Shown here: in pieces, positions 36,670 through 45,819 of the stretch
Layout of the letters: the number at the start of each line of letters is the position of its first letter
Numbering within the stretch: position 1 is the stretch's first letter
Source of the DNA: Microbacter margulisiae
GTDB lineage: Bacteria; Bacteroidota; Bacteroidia; Bacteroidales; Paludibacteraceae
DNA: 64,000 nucleotides
Assembly (NCBI RefSeq): GCF_014192515.1
Contig: NZ_JACHYB010000002.1
Span: 930,001 to 994,000 of the forward strand
Direction: 5' to 3'
Program-made: the position numbers and the translations under genes
The notes under the pieces: generated by a model
Seen by the model: only the letters and a program-made list of their open reading frames with translations
The model's database searches: none
What the model was told of the DNA's origin: nothing

Positions 36670-37264
36670 TCACATTCGCTACACAGATAGCGATCTGAAT
36701 GTGAAAGCGACGGTCATTGAGGAGAGTCTTACCGACAATCCCAATTTTCCGACGCTTGCCACCGAGGTGCCTCTCATCAAGGGCCTGAATGACCAGCTTG
36801 CAACTGCAATCATTAAGGCAAAAGATGGAGGGCATCAGGATGTGTTTAACAAAAATGAAGCCCGCAAGGCTTTGGAGGCGCAACTGAAGTCAACAGGCCT
36901 GCTGGTGCAAAATGTCAGCAAAGGCGACGAGTCGCTGATCCTGAGCGCGGGCTATGATGTAAACAAAACGCCTTTGCCGATAGGCCCGCTTCCTAAGCCG
37001 GAAAACCTGAAGGCAAAGGCCGGCGACAACCATGGAAGCCTTATCGTAAGCTGGAATGTGATACCGGGTGCTTACCTTTATGAGGTAGAATACATGGAAT
37101 CGCCTGTGACAGCAACCAGTGTCCGCATGCACGTTTCGTGCAGCAAACACAGTGTGACTATTGATAACCTGACCCCGGGGAAAATGTACAGCATTTTCGT
37201 GGCAGGGGCCGGCTCCGACCCGCGGCGGGTGTGGAGCGACGAACTGACCAGTTACATTATGTAA
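36670..37264 (+). pseudogene. Fibronectin type III-like protein, 5' end removed by IS copy 2
   Basis: The frame is open from the IS edge and reads HIRYTDSDLNVKATVIEES before the GTG at 36701; no proper start remains. The N-terminal helical region (NPNFPTLATEVPLIKGLNDQL...) resembles residues 30-75 of the protein at 1957-2571. A fibronectin-III-like domain follows (about LKAKAGDNHGSLIVSW to YSIFVAGAGSDPRRVW). About ten codons and the promoter appear to be lost. A strong terminator follows at 37345. GTG 36701 could still allow translation if transcription comes from the IS. Confidence 0.75.
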
Positions 37265-37344
37265 CAGGTTCTCTCTTCAGCACATGTTCCCGCGACAGGG
37301 CTTGAAGCTGTAACCTATTTTCTGCACATAAAGAACCGGGATGG

Positions 37345-37387
37345 CCGCTCCGTCATAAAAAAACGAATGACGGGGCGGTTTTTTTAT
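37345..37387 (+). terminator. Strong terminator after the truncated fibronectin-III-like gene
   Basis: 12-bp stem (37345-37356 with 37367-37378, one G-T pair), loop of ten bases, followed by nine T residues. Confidence 0.9.
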
Positions 37388-38426
37388 CTATTTTCCGAAG
37401 AGGAATCCTTTATTTTAGCTTGTGTAAATATTCTACCTCATAACCTTTAGATTACAAAATATTAAGTGTATGTTTGTGGGGAGAAAAGGGATATAAGATT
37501 TTTTCCAGTCGGATTTGCAAAACCGACGAGAAGGGAATTTATACAGTAGCGAAAAAGCAACAGGAAACAGGATAATAAAACAGATCGCAGGGCTAACGCC
37601 CCTTATTATCAACGAAGGAACCATTTGCTATTAAGATTACAGGACTACGTCCCTATAGATTGAAGGATCGAAGGATTGAAGGAATGAGGATATAGAATGT
37701 TGAAACAAACAACATCATAAGGAGCGTAGCTCTGGCATCTTCGTAGGATAAAACGATAAACAACATAAAAAGGGGCATAGCCCTGACATCTTAATATTAT
37801 GGCAAAATATACCTGACTCCCTTTTCCTGTTAGATTTGTAATTGACGGAATAATATCATCTAATACAAGCATACGGAAACAAAAACAACGGCAAACAGGA
37901 TAATAAATTAGATCACAGGGCTAACGCCCCTTATTATCAACGAAGGAACTATTTGCTATTAAGATTACAGGACTACGTCCCTATAGATTGAAGGATCGAA
38001 GGATTGAAGGAATGAGGGTATAGAATGTTGAAACAAACAACATCATAAGGAGCGTAGCTCTGGCATCTTCGTAGAATAAAACGATAAACAACACAAAAAG
38101 GGGCGTAGCCCTGACATCTTAATAATATGGCAAAATATACCTGACTCCCTTTTCCTGTTAGATTTGTAATTGACGGAATAATATCATCTAATACAAGCAT
38201 ACGGAAACAAAAACAACGGCAAACAGGATAATAAAACAGATCGCAGGGCTAACGCCCCTTATTATCAACGAAGGAACCATTTGCTATTAAGATTACAGGA
38301 CTACGTCCCTATAGATTGAAGGATCGAAGGATTGAAGGAATGAGGGTATAGAATGTTGAAACAAACAACATCATAAGGAGCGTAGCTCTGGCATCTTCGT
38401 AGGATAAAACGATAAACAATATAAAA

Positions 38427-38448
38427 AGGGGCGTAGCCCTGACATCTT
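38427..38448 (+). repeat. REP element upstream of the HUH transposase
   Basis: AGGGGCGTAGCCCT palindrome followed by GACATCTT, directly before the transposase start codon. It pairs in inverted orientation with the element at 38921-38943. Confidence 0.75.
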
Positions 38449-38454
38449 AATAAT

Positions 38455-38922
38455 ATGGCAAATACATACACCCAACTTTACGTACAATTCGTTTTTTCTG
38501 TCAAAGACAGGGAAAATCTGATCAAAGAAAAATTCAGGAATGAATTGGAAAAGGAAATATGTGGCATTATTTCCAACAATAAATCAAAAACTTATGCTAT
38601 TTATTGCAATCCCGATCATACGCATGTTTTCGTGGGGATGCACCCTGCAATATCTCCTTCAAAACTGATGGAACAGGTAAAATCAGGTTCATCAAACTGG
38701 ATGAATGAGAAAAAAGTTATTCCGGGAAAATTCTCCTGGCAAGATGGTTTTGGTGCATTTACCTACTCCAAATCACATATTGACAAAGTGGTGAAATACA
38801 TCCTAAACCAACCTAAGCATCATAGAAAGCAATCATTTCGGGAGGAATACCTATCGTTCCTGGAAAAATTTGAGGTTGATTATGATCCTAACTATCTTTT
38901 TGAATGGTATGCCAATGATTAG
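38455..38922 (+). CDS. REP-associated IS200-like tyrosine (HUH/Y1) transposase
   Basis: 155 residues. The HUH motif is H55-T-H57 in CNPDHTHVFVG, and the catalytic Tyr is probably Y115 in KYILNQPKHH. Such RAYT proteins cut single-stranded DNA at REP hairpins. This gene is bounded on both sides by inverted REP elements and sits in the third unit of the repeat array. The start ATGGCAAA is shared with the non-coding version in all other units. Intact, so it may be the agent that spreads these repeats. Confidence 0.9.
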   Translation: MANTYTQLYVQFVFSVKDRENLIKEKFRNELEKEICGIISNNKSKTYAIYCNPDHTHVFVGMHPAISPSKLMEQVKSGSSNWMNEKKVIPGKFSWQDGFGAFTYSKSHIDKVVKYILNQPKHHRKQSFREEYLSFLEKFEVDYDPNYLFEWYAND

Positions 38923-38943
38923 ATCACAGGGCTAACGCCCCTT
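38921..38943 (-). repeat. REP element downstream of the HUH transposase
   Basis: CAGGGCTAACGCCCCTT, inverted relative to the upstream element; overlaps the transposase stop codon. Confidence 0.75.
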
Positions 38944-40477
38944 ATTATCAACGAAGGAACCATTTGCTATTAAGATTACAGGACTACGTCCCTATAGATT
39001 GAAGGATCGAAGGTTTGAAGGAATGAGGGTATAGAATGTTGAAACAAACAACATCATAAGGAGCGTAGCTCTGGCATCTTCGTAGAATAAAACGATAAAC
39101 AACACAAAAAGGGGCGTAGCCCTGACATCTTAATATTATGGCAAAATATACCTGACTTCCTTTTCCTGTTAGATTTGTAATTGACGGAATAATATTATCT
39201 AATACAAGCATACGGAAACAAAAACAACGGCAAACAGGATAATAAATTAGATCGCAGGGCTAACGCCCCTTATTATCAACGAAGGAATCATTTGCTATTA
39301 AGATTACAGGACTACGTCCCTATAGATTGAAGGATCGAAGGATTGAAGGAATGAGGGTATAGAATGTTAAAACAAACAACATCATAAGGAGCGTAGCTCT
39401 GGCATCTTCGTAGGATAAAACGATAAACAACACAAAAAGGGGCGTAGCCCTGACATCTTAATATTATGGCAAAATATACCTGACTCCCTTTTCCTGTTAG
39501 ATTTGTAATTGACGGAATAATATCATCTAACACAAGCATACGGAAACAAAAACAACAGGGAACAGGATAATAAAACAGATCGCAGGGCTAACGCCCCTTA
39601 TTATCAACGAAGGAACTATTTGCTATTAAGATTACAGGACTACGTCCCTATAGATTGAAGGATCGAAGGATTGAAGGAATGAGGGTATAAAATGTTGAAA
39701 CAAACAACATCATAAGGAGCGTTAGCTCTGGCATCTTCGTAGAATAAAACGATAAACAATATAAAAAGGGGCGTAGCCCTGACATCTTAATATTATGGCA
39801 AAATATACCTGACTTCCTTTTCCTGTTAGATTTGTAATTGACGGAATAATATCATCTAATACAAGCATACGGAAACAAAAACAACGGCAAACAGGATAAT
39901 AAAACAGATCACAGGGCTAACGCCCCTTATTATCAACGAAGGAACTATTTGCTATTAAGATTACAGGACTACGTCCCTATAGATTGAAAGGATTGAAGGA
40001 TTGAAGGAATGAGGGTATAGAATGTTGCAACAAACAACATCATAAGGAGCGTAGCTCTGGCATCTTCGTAGAATAAAACGATAAACAACACAAAAAGGGG
40101 CGTAGCCCTGACATCTTAATATTATGGCAAAATATACCTGGCTTCCTTTTCCTGTTAGATTTGTAATTGACGGAATAATATCATCTAATACAAGCATACG
40201 GAAACAAAAACAACGGCAAACAGGATAATAAAACAGATCGCAGGGCTAACGCCCCTTATTATCAACGAAGGAACCATTTGCTATTAAGATTACAGGACTA
40301 CGTCCCTATAGATTGAAGGATTGAAGGAATGAGGGTATAGAATGTTGAAACAAACAACATCATAAGGAGCGTAGCTCTGGCATCTTCGTAGAATAAAACG
40401 ATAAACAACATAAAAAGGGGCGTAGCCCTGACATCTTAATATTATGGCAAAATATACCTGACTCCTTTTTCCTGACC

Positions 40478-40505
40478 CGTCGGATTTACAAATCCGACAA
40501 GACGG
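40478..40505. repeat. GTCGGATTTACAAATCCGAC palindrome, one of five or more copies
   Basis: Inverted repeat GTCGGATTT/AAATCCGAC followed by AAGACGG. Related copies: about 37499-37528 (diverged), 41130-41159, 43141-43170 and a partial one near 30893. They mark the borders of the repeat array and of the following orphan genes. Confidence 0.7.
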
Positions 40506-40563
40506 AAGCAAATAAGCATATTGATCGATACTGTTGATACTATTCACATTAAATCTTTAGATT

Positions 40564-41076
40564 ATGAAAGCAATTCATTTTTTACTGGGTTCATTCTTTC
40601 TATTGAGCAGTTGTGCTACTGTGAAATTCTACAGTGACGCGATTTTGAAAACAGAAACCGGAATTAAGGTGTATTCCACCAAACCGTATCTTTTAGTAGT
40701 TCATACTAAAAAAGCGCCCAAAGATGCTTCTCAGGATAGTTTAACCACGCAAGTCAGCATCATTTACCTTCCTGATTTAAGAAATCCCACCTATGTGAAA
40801 CAAACACCGGGGATTGGCACGAGTGATCTGAAAATTTCCTTACAAAACGGGGTTCTTACATCCTATGGGCTCACAACAGATACAAAAATCCCTGATATGA
40901 TAACGGCAACCACCGGATTGGTTTCCGGGCTTGCTTCTGCAGGAAATATTTTGAAAAAGAGTCCCGGCACAAGTATGGAATCTCCTGAAAAGGTAGCAAA
41001 ACCTTATTTTGAGTTATACGAGTTTATTGTTGATCAGGATAATAGGGTTACATTGCAACAAGTTGAAGTAAAATGA
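40564..41076 (+). CDS. Putative lipoprotein of unknown function
   Basis: 170 residues with a signal peptide and lipobox LLSSC (Cys at about residue 17). The rest holds beta-rich segments (GIKVYSTKPYLLVVHTKK, VSIIYLPDL) and a hydrophobic stretch MITATTGLVSGLASAGNI in the middle that could bind or insert. I do not recognise the family. It lies between the repeat array and the IS4 element and has palindromic repeats on both sides, as other orphan genes here do. Confidence 0.6.
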   Translation: MKAIHFLLGSFFLLSSCATVKFYSDAILKTETGIKVYSTKPYLLVVHTKKAPKDASQDSLTTQVSIIYLPDLRNPTYVKQTPGIGTSDLKISLQNGVLTSYGLTTDTKIPDMITATTGLVSGLASAGNILKKSPGTSMESPEKVAKPYFELYEFIVDQDNRVTLQQVEVK

Positions 41077-41255
41077 TCAGGATAAAACAGCCAACAACAC
41101 AAACAGGGGCGTAGCCCTGAAAACCTGACCCGTTGGATTTACAAATCCGACGAGACGGGACATAAGACAGAACCCTCTCCCCCAATGTCATTAAGTTAGC
41201 GATATAATTATCTGATTATCAACAATAAACGCTTGTGTATATGAGTTATTTTTTG

Positions 41256-41263
41256 TATATTTG
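41256..41263 (+). promoter_or_regulatory. -7 element of the IS4 transposase
   Basis: TATATTTG, exact TAnnTTTG match, 25 bases before ATG 41288. Confidence 0.5.
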
Positions 41264-41287
41264 TTTCAGAATCAAATAGTTATTATC

Positions 41288-42617
41288 ATGAAAAAAAACG
41301 CCGGAAAGTATATTGGAACTGATAAGGAAAAGAGTATTTTCGCAAGAAATAGTTTTACAGTTCAAAATGTTAGAGACAGATTTTACAAGAAACAGGAAGC
41401 AATCATTTCATAGTGCTATTGTCTTTATGATAAATTTTCTCACTAAAAGTCTTTCGGTTGAGATAACTAACTTTATTAGTTTCATAAAGTACAATATGCC
41501 TGGTGCTTCGATAAATGGTATTACAAAAAGTGCTTTTGTACAGTATCGAAAAAAAATAAAACCTGAAGTATTTAAGTCACTTTCAGATAGTTTGATTGAG
41601 GAGTTTTATACAGACAATGATGCATCGATAAAGCTCTGGAATGGATTTAGGTTGTTGGCTATTGATGGGTCAAGATTGGTTTTGCCCGATACACAGGAGT
41701 TAGAAAGCATTTATGGTAAGACCAGAAATCAATCTGAAACCGGGGTGGTACAGGCCAGAATATCGGTATTGTACGATGTTTTGAATCGGTTTGCCATAGA
41801 TGGTGTTTTAGCTCCACTGTCAACTGGAGAGAGTGTTTTGGCGTTGAATCATTTGGTTTTTGCAAAAGCTAACGACTTGATTATTTACGATAGAGGTTAT
41901 CCTTCTTTCAATTTGATTTATGAGCATTTTGAAAAAGGAGTAGATTTTCTCATTCGGGTTAAAGCTGATTTTAGTAACCTCACCCGGGAATTTTACCAGA
42001 GTGGACTACAGTCAGCTATTGCTCGAATGCAACCTGGAAAGAACATAAAACTGTCGGATAAACAGTATTCGAAGAATGCATTCAAAGAAGTTCGGTTGGT
42101 TCGGGTTGAACTACCTGATGGAGAAATAGAAATACTAATAACTTCTTTGTTTGATTCAAAAAAATATCCAGTCTCTTTATTTAAAGAACTGTATTTTTTA
42201 AGGTGGGGAGTAGAAACATTTTATGATGAATTGAAGAACAAGATAAAAATAGAACATTTTTCAGGCTATTCAGAGCATTGTATATTGCAGGATTTTTATG
42301 CAGCCTTATTTGTGTCAAACGTTCAGAGTTTAATCGTTGGAGACATAAATGATGAATTAGCCAAAGAGTCAACCAAATATCAATATCAATATCAATACAA
42401 AGTCAATAGCAATTTATCATACGGCTTTCTCAAAGACAGGATAATTTTATTGTTTTTCTCGGAAAAGGATATGGACGAAATAGTATCAGAACTCAAAGCG
42501 TTGTTTAAAAAACACACAATACCAATACGACCAAATAGAAGATTTGAAAGAGATACTGACAAATACAGAAAAAGAGGTAAACCGAAGTTGCTGAAAAACA
42601 ATAAAAATACTTTCTGA
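41288..42617 (+). CDS. IS4-family transposase, start obscured by a frame change at A8
   Basis: The main frame (from TTG 41313) encodes 434 residues with DDE residues D118 (LLAIDGSR), D193 (IIYDRGYP) and E301, the last in the YREK signature Y294-R297-E301-K308. The only good ATG (41288) is in another frame and ends after 43 codons. Between them is a run of eight A residues (41291-41298); with seven A, ATG 41288 would run into the main frame as MKKTPESILELIRKR. Either transcriptional slippage at the A-run, use of TTG, or a small deletion/insertion explains this. Full length otherwise. Confidence 0.85.
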
Positions 42618-42685
42618 TGGCCTTAACTTAATGACATTGCCCTCTCCCCGGCGAGAGAAAGTTTTCCTTTTAATACAATGTGTAT

Positions 42686-43126
42686 ATGAGATTGTTGAGT
42701 TTAATTATTGTTCTTCTTTTATTTACAAATCATGGCATAGCAAAAACAAGAGAAACTCGTTGGAATAGTTATCCTCCCATAGTTATTACAAATTTACACG
42801 AACAAGAAGTTATAAAAATGCCTAATGATCTGCATAATGATACAATAGATGGACAGGTGGTTTTGACATTTGTGGTTTCATTTGACAACTTGAAGATTGA
42901 CAAAATCAGAATAGATCGATTTAAGTTATGTAATACAAAAACAAAGCAGGAACTATACTTATATTTGAACACGCATTTTGATTTTAATGTCCATCATTAT
43001 CCTACGATCGTGAGAAAGTATTACGTATTATTTCAAACATATATCCATACATTAAAGATTAAACGTATGAATAATTCTCCAGACAATAAGAAAACAACTT
43101 ATACTATTATTAAGTATTTTCATTAG
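42686..43126 (+). CDS. Hypothetical secreted protein
   Basis: ATG 42686 is preferred over GTG 42680. 146 residues with a signal peptide (LSLIIVLLLFTNHGIA). The remainder contains a beta-rich segment (GQVVLTFVVSFDNLKIDKIRIDRF) somewhat like TonB C-terminal-type folds, but no motif I can name. It starts directly after the repeat interrupted by the IS4 element, so its former upstream region was changed by that insertion. Function unknown. Confidence 0.5.
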   Translation: MRLLSLIIVLLLFTNHGIAKTRETRWNSYPPIVITNLHEQEVIKMPNDLHNDTIDGQVVLTFVVSFDNLKIDKIRIDRFKLCNTKTKQELYLYLNTHFDFNVHHYPTIVRKYYVLFQTYIHTLKIKRMNNSPDNKKTTYTIIKYFH

Positions 43127-43233
43127 TAATATTAGCCTGATCCGTCAGATTTACAAATCCGACGAGATGGGAAAGAAAAAAACAAACAAAAACGCCGGCA
43201 ATCTATTGATTAGGCTGCCGACGTTTCATCATG

Positions 43234-43304
43234 TTGTTCTGCTAGGATTCGAACCCAGACAAACAGAATCAGAATCTGCTGTGCTACCGTTACACCACAG
43301 AACA
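43234..43304 (-). tRNA. tRNA-Gln (anticodon CTG)
   Basis: On the minus strand a full cloverleaf: acceptor stem TGTTCTG/CAGAACA, D arm GTGTAACGGTAGCAC, anticodon stem GCAGA/TCTGT with loop TTCTGAT (anticodon CTG), T arm CTGGG-TTCGAAT-CCTAG, discriminator A. The CCA end is not encoded. It lies between repeat elements and orphan genes. Confidence 0.88.
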
Positions 43305-43418
43305 ATGAAGCTGCAAAGATACGTGTTTAATAGTTATGTGTAATATTACAGAGGAGAGAATTATAAAATATTTACTGTCGCTGACGCGGGCCACTGTTCC
43401 CCGCCAAACTAAAAGCGT

Positions 43419-44099
43419 ATGAAATTCTATTCTACATTATTCATATTCGTCTTATTTTCCATTGCTTCTTGCCATGGAAGAAACGTGCAGGAAGATGAAA
43501 TTTGCGGAAAACAAATTTCAAAAGCCCTGGGAGATATTAATAACTATTACTTCACAAAGCAAACCGCTTACTTGGATAGCGCCATATTCATCCTGAAAAG
43601 CATTGAAAACAAAAGTGATAAATACAGGAATATCATCTATAGCGATGAAGTTCATGCGTATTTTTTGCATAAGGATTTTTCTTTAGCCCTAACAGCATTA
43701 AATAAAGTTCCTGCTTCGGTTTATCCATTCCCGGCTTTTAAGGATATCCTTGAGGATAAAATAAAAGCCAAAGAAGCAGAAACAAAGGGAGATAAACCAA
43801 CTCAGATAAAATTTTTCAGGGCATTAATATTAATCTATCAGCATTACATAAACGAAAACTACCAAGTCTTTGTAACGACATTAAGACAAACTGATCCTGA
43901 CAAGATAGATAACAGTCAGATTGATTTTATTGTTACTGAATTATACTATTATATTGCACAAACAGAAGGGATTCATAACGCAATCAATCAATTGAATGTT
44001 TTTCAAAAAAGCATCAAGGGTAATAGGTCTTATTTCAGTGAATTGAAAAAATATATACAATCCAATAATGCCAGTTCAATGGGCATATTATTATATTAA
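43419..44099 (+). CDS. Putative lipoprotein with helical repeats, unknown function
   Basis: 226 residues with signal peptide and lipobox SIASC (Cys at residue 18). The mature part is mostly helical with TPR-like spacing (YLDSAIFILKSIENKSDKYR, FSLALTALNKVPAS). Similar small lipoproteins of Bacteroidota are uncharacterised. It has its own spacing from neighbours and ends before a second copy of the CCTCTCCCC repeat. Confidence 0.55.
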   Translation: MKFYSTLFIFVLFSIASCHGRNVQEDEICGKQISKALGDINNYYFTKQTAYLDSAIFILKSIENKSDKYRNIIYSDEVHAYFLHKDFSLALTALNKVPASVYPFPAFKDILEDKIKAKEAETKGDKPTQIKFFRALILIYQHYINENYQVFVTTLRQTDPDKIDNSQIDFIVTELYYYIAQTEGIHNAINQLNVFQKSIKGNRSYFSELKKYIQSNNASSMGILLY

Positions 44100-44140
44100 G
44101 CAAGTAGTCAGAATTTTGAATACTCTTGTCGTTAATGCAA

Positions 44141-44203
44141 GACATAAGACAGAACCCTCTCCCCGGCGAGAGAAAGTTTTCCTTTTAATACAATGTGTAT
44201 ATA
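44141..44203. repeat. Uninterrupted copy of the IS4 target repeat
   Basis: A 63-bp sequence running GACATAAGACAG...CCCTCTCCCCGGCGAGAG...ATGTGTATAT, the same as 41159-41182 joined to 42650-42686. It contains a CTCTC/GAGAG hairpin. It documents the state of the other copy before the IS4 insertion. Confidence 0.85.
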
Positions 44204-44268
44204 AAGTGGGTAATATTGGGGGACAATAAATCCAACAGGAAACGAAAGCAACTAAAACAACAAACAAG

Positions 44269-44838
44269 ATGAAGACATTTCTTAGATTAAGGCACTGGCA
44301 ACTCTTTAGCCTTTTTGTAGTGCCGCCATTGGTTTTGCAATTCATTACCATTTGGCATGATGACTCTTACACATGGGGCAACTTTACGGTCACACTCTTG
44401 CTGATGATTGTGTTCGGCGCTTTATTGTTGGGATGGCTTTATGCCCTTGGGAAAAACCTGCATACAAAACTCCCGCCAACCATAACCATGAGCCTGAAAC
44501 TATTTAAAATCTTCTTTTTCGTTCCGGCCATCTACATATTGCTGGGGGCCATCATCATGATCGCTGGCGAACCCTATTTTATCGTGCACGGAAAAAGTAG
44601 TCTTGTCATACTTTCCATAATCTTTTTGCTCCATCTATTTTCGATGTTTGGCATCCTGTACTGTTTTTACTTTATTGCCAAAGCATTGAAATCGACAGAA
44701 CTGCAAAAGCCTGTAAGATTTAGCGACTTTACAGGAGAGTTTTTCCTGATCTGGTTCTTTCCCGTTGGCATTTGGGTTATTCAGCCGAGAATCAATAAAT
44801 TGTTTGGGAAATCAAAATCCTACCCATCCAATGAATAG
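44269..44838 (+). CDS. Multi-pass membrane protein of unknown function
   Basis: 189 residues with four to five predicted membrane segments (LFSLFVVPPLVLQFI, VTLLLMIVFGALLLGWLYAL, IFFFVPAIYILLGAIIMIAG, VILSIIFLLHLFSMFGILYCFYFIA, and EFFLIWFFPVGIWVIQPRI). No catalytic motif was seen. The last segment resembles DUF4234-like small membrane proteins, but I cannot name it with confidence. It follows the second copy of the CCTCTCCCC repeat. Confidence 0.55.
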   Translation: MKTFLRLRHWQLFSLFVVPPLVLQFITIWHDDSYTWGNFTVTLLLMIVFGALLLGWLYALGKNLHTKLPPTITMSLKLFKIFFFVPAIYILLGAIIMIAGEPYFIVHGKSSLVILSIIFLLHLFSMFGILYCFYFIAKALKSTELQKPVRFSDFTGEFFLIWFFPVGIWVIQPRINKLFGKSKSYPSNE

Positions 44839-45029
44839 AAATTCTCGGATGAGTGATCAGATATTTGCAAAAAAAGGTCTTGCGGCATTACCTTTGAGGA
44901 AGAAAAAAATGAAGAACAGGGGAATGATATCCCACATAAACGCCTGCTTTCCAACATAACCTCACATCGGAACAAAGGGAAACTCAAACGAGAAAATGCG
45001 GTAAAAATTCACACATAACCTATTGAATT

Positions 45030-45608
45030 ATGAATACAATTCCAGATGCGCTTAACGACCGAGAGAATATTCGCTTGCATAAAATCAAATATGGAGCCAT
45101 GGGCAAAAGCGATCTGCTGATGCTGTTAAAAAAGTCAGGCATTAAACTCAATGAGCATGCCGATGCGCTTTTTTCCAGCGACCGTTTCATGGTTTCGGCG
45201 GTAAAACAGCAGGCCATGTTGCTTGAACTCTCTGTGATGGATCTTGGCCTTCCCGGCGGAGGAACCATACAGGAGATTGAAAAGCATGCCCGGCAGCATG
45301 GACTCCGGGAATGTCCGCTTGAAATAGCACCGCATTTCCGCCTCCAATATACCGATCAAAACGAAAAAGAAGAAACCCGGCGCAACAAAGCCCCGTTGGG
45401 ATCGGTTACCGTCTTCTCCAAACCGCTGACAGAGGAAGATGATTTCCCAAAAGGATTCTATTTGCGCCGCATTGAAGGAGAACTGTGGTTGCGGGGATAT
45501 GTTTGCCCGAAAGATCATGTGTGGAGCCCTGAAGATCGTTTCGTCTTCATGATGGATAAAATCCAGGATGAAGAATTCACACCCCGAAGAAGCGCTGGGA
45601 ATGATTAG
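45030..45608 (+). CDS. Conserved-looking soluble protein of unknown function
   Basis: 192 residues without a signal peptide. Residues about 25-60 (MGKSDLLMLLKKSGIKLNEHADALFSS) look helical, and a segment with GLPGGGTIQEIEKHARQHGL and a C-terminal part FYLRRIEGELWLRGYVCPKDHVW follow. The base composition is richer in GC than its neighbours. I do not recognise the family. It stands between the orphan membrane gene and the promoter of the polysaccharide locus. Confidence 0.5.
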   Translation: MNTIPDALNDRENIRLHKIKYGAMGKSDLLMLLKKSGIKLNEHADALFSSDRFMVSAVKQQAMLLELSVMDLGLPGGGTIQEIEKHARQHGLRECPLEIAPHFRLQYTDQNEKEETRRNKAPLGSVTVFSKPLTEEDDFPKGFYLRRIEGELWLRGYVCPKDHVWSPEDRFVFMMDKIQDEEFTPRRSAGND

Positions 45609-45728
45609 GGAGAGGACAATCTTGTACATAAATTGGAATTAAATCATGCAATCAGATAAGTGCGTGATAACGGTTTCTGCTTCGTGAAAAAGAAAAACAT
45701 GTATCGTGTAGGATATTGTAATAAATTG

Positions 45729-45736
45729 TATATTTG
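45729..45736 (+). promoter_or_regulatory. -7 element for the sigma/FecR operon
   Basis: TATATTTG, exact match, 84 bases before ATG 45820. Confidence 0.5.
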
Positions 45737-45819
45737 ACCACTCAAAATCAGAATCTATACCGGAATAATTATAATGATAATTTTAATCATATTAGAACCA
45801 GCTAATTGATATAGTTATT

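Larger units (their letters stand above)
37558..40474. repeat. Tandem array of eight ~328-bp REP-bearing units
   Basis: Units begin (at CAGGGCTAACGCCCC) at 37588, 37916, 38244, 38927, 39255, 39583, 39912 and 40241, giving spacings of 328, 328, 683, 328, 328, 329 and 329. Each unit holds four REP-like palindromes with consensus GGRRCGTAGYCCTG followed by NNATCTT, two in each orientation. Units differ at only a few positions. In the third unit the ~115 bp after ATGGCAAA is replaced by a transposase gene. A 75-residue reverse frame recurs in seven units but is explained by the repetition. Confidence 0.92.
41183..42639 (+). mobile_element. IS4-family insertion sequence
   Basis: 1457 bp with 16-bp perfect terminal inverted repeats (CAATGTCATTAAGTTA at the left, its complement at the right). 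Flanked by a 10-bp direct target duplication CCCTCTCCCC (41173-41182 and 42640-42649), typical of IS4-type elements. The uninterrupted version of the target occurs at 44141-44203. Confidence 0.95.

Noticed and set aside
37558..40474. Regular array that might be taken for a CRISPR
   Set aside because: Units are ~328 bp and identical throughout, there are no short repeats with variable spacers, and no cas genes are in the window.
37645..40547. A 75-residue minus-strand frame present in seven units of the REP array, looking like a repeated gene family
   Set aside because: It exists because the DNA units are near-identical; it runs through REP palindromes, has no recognisable domain and no conserved start signal.
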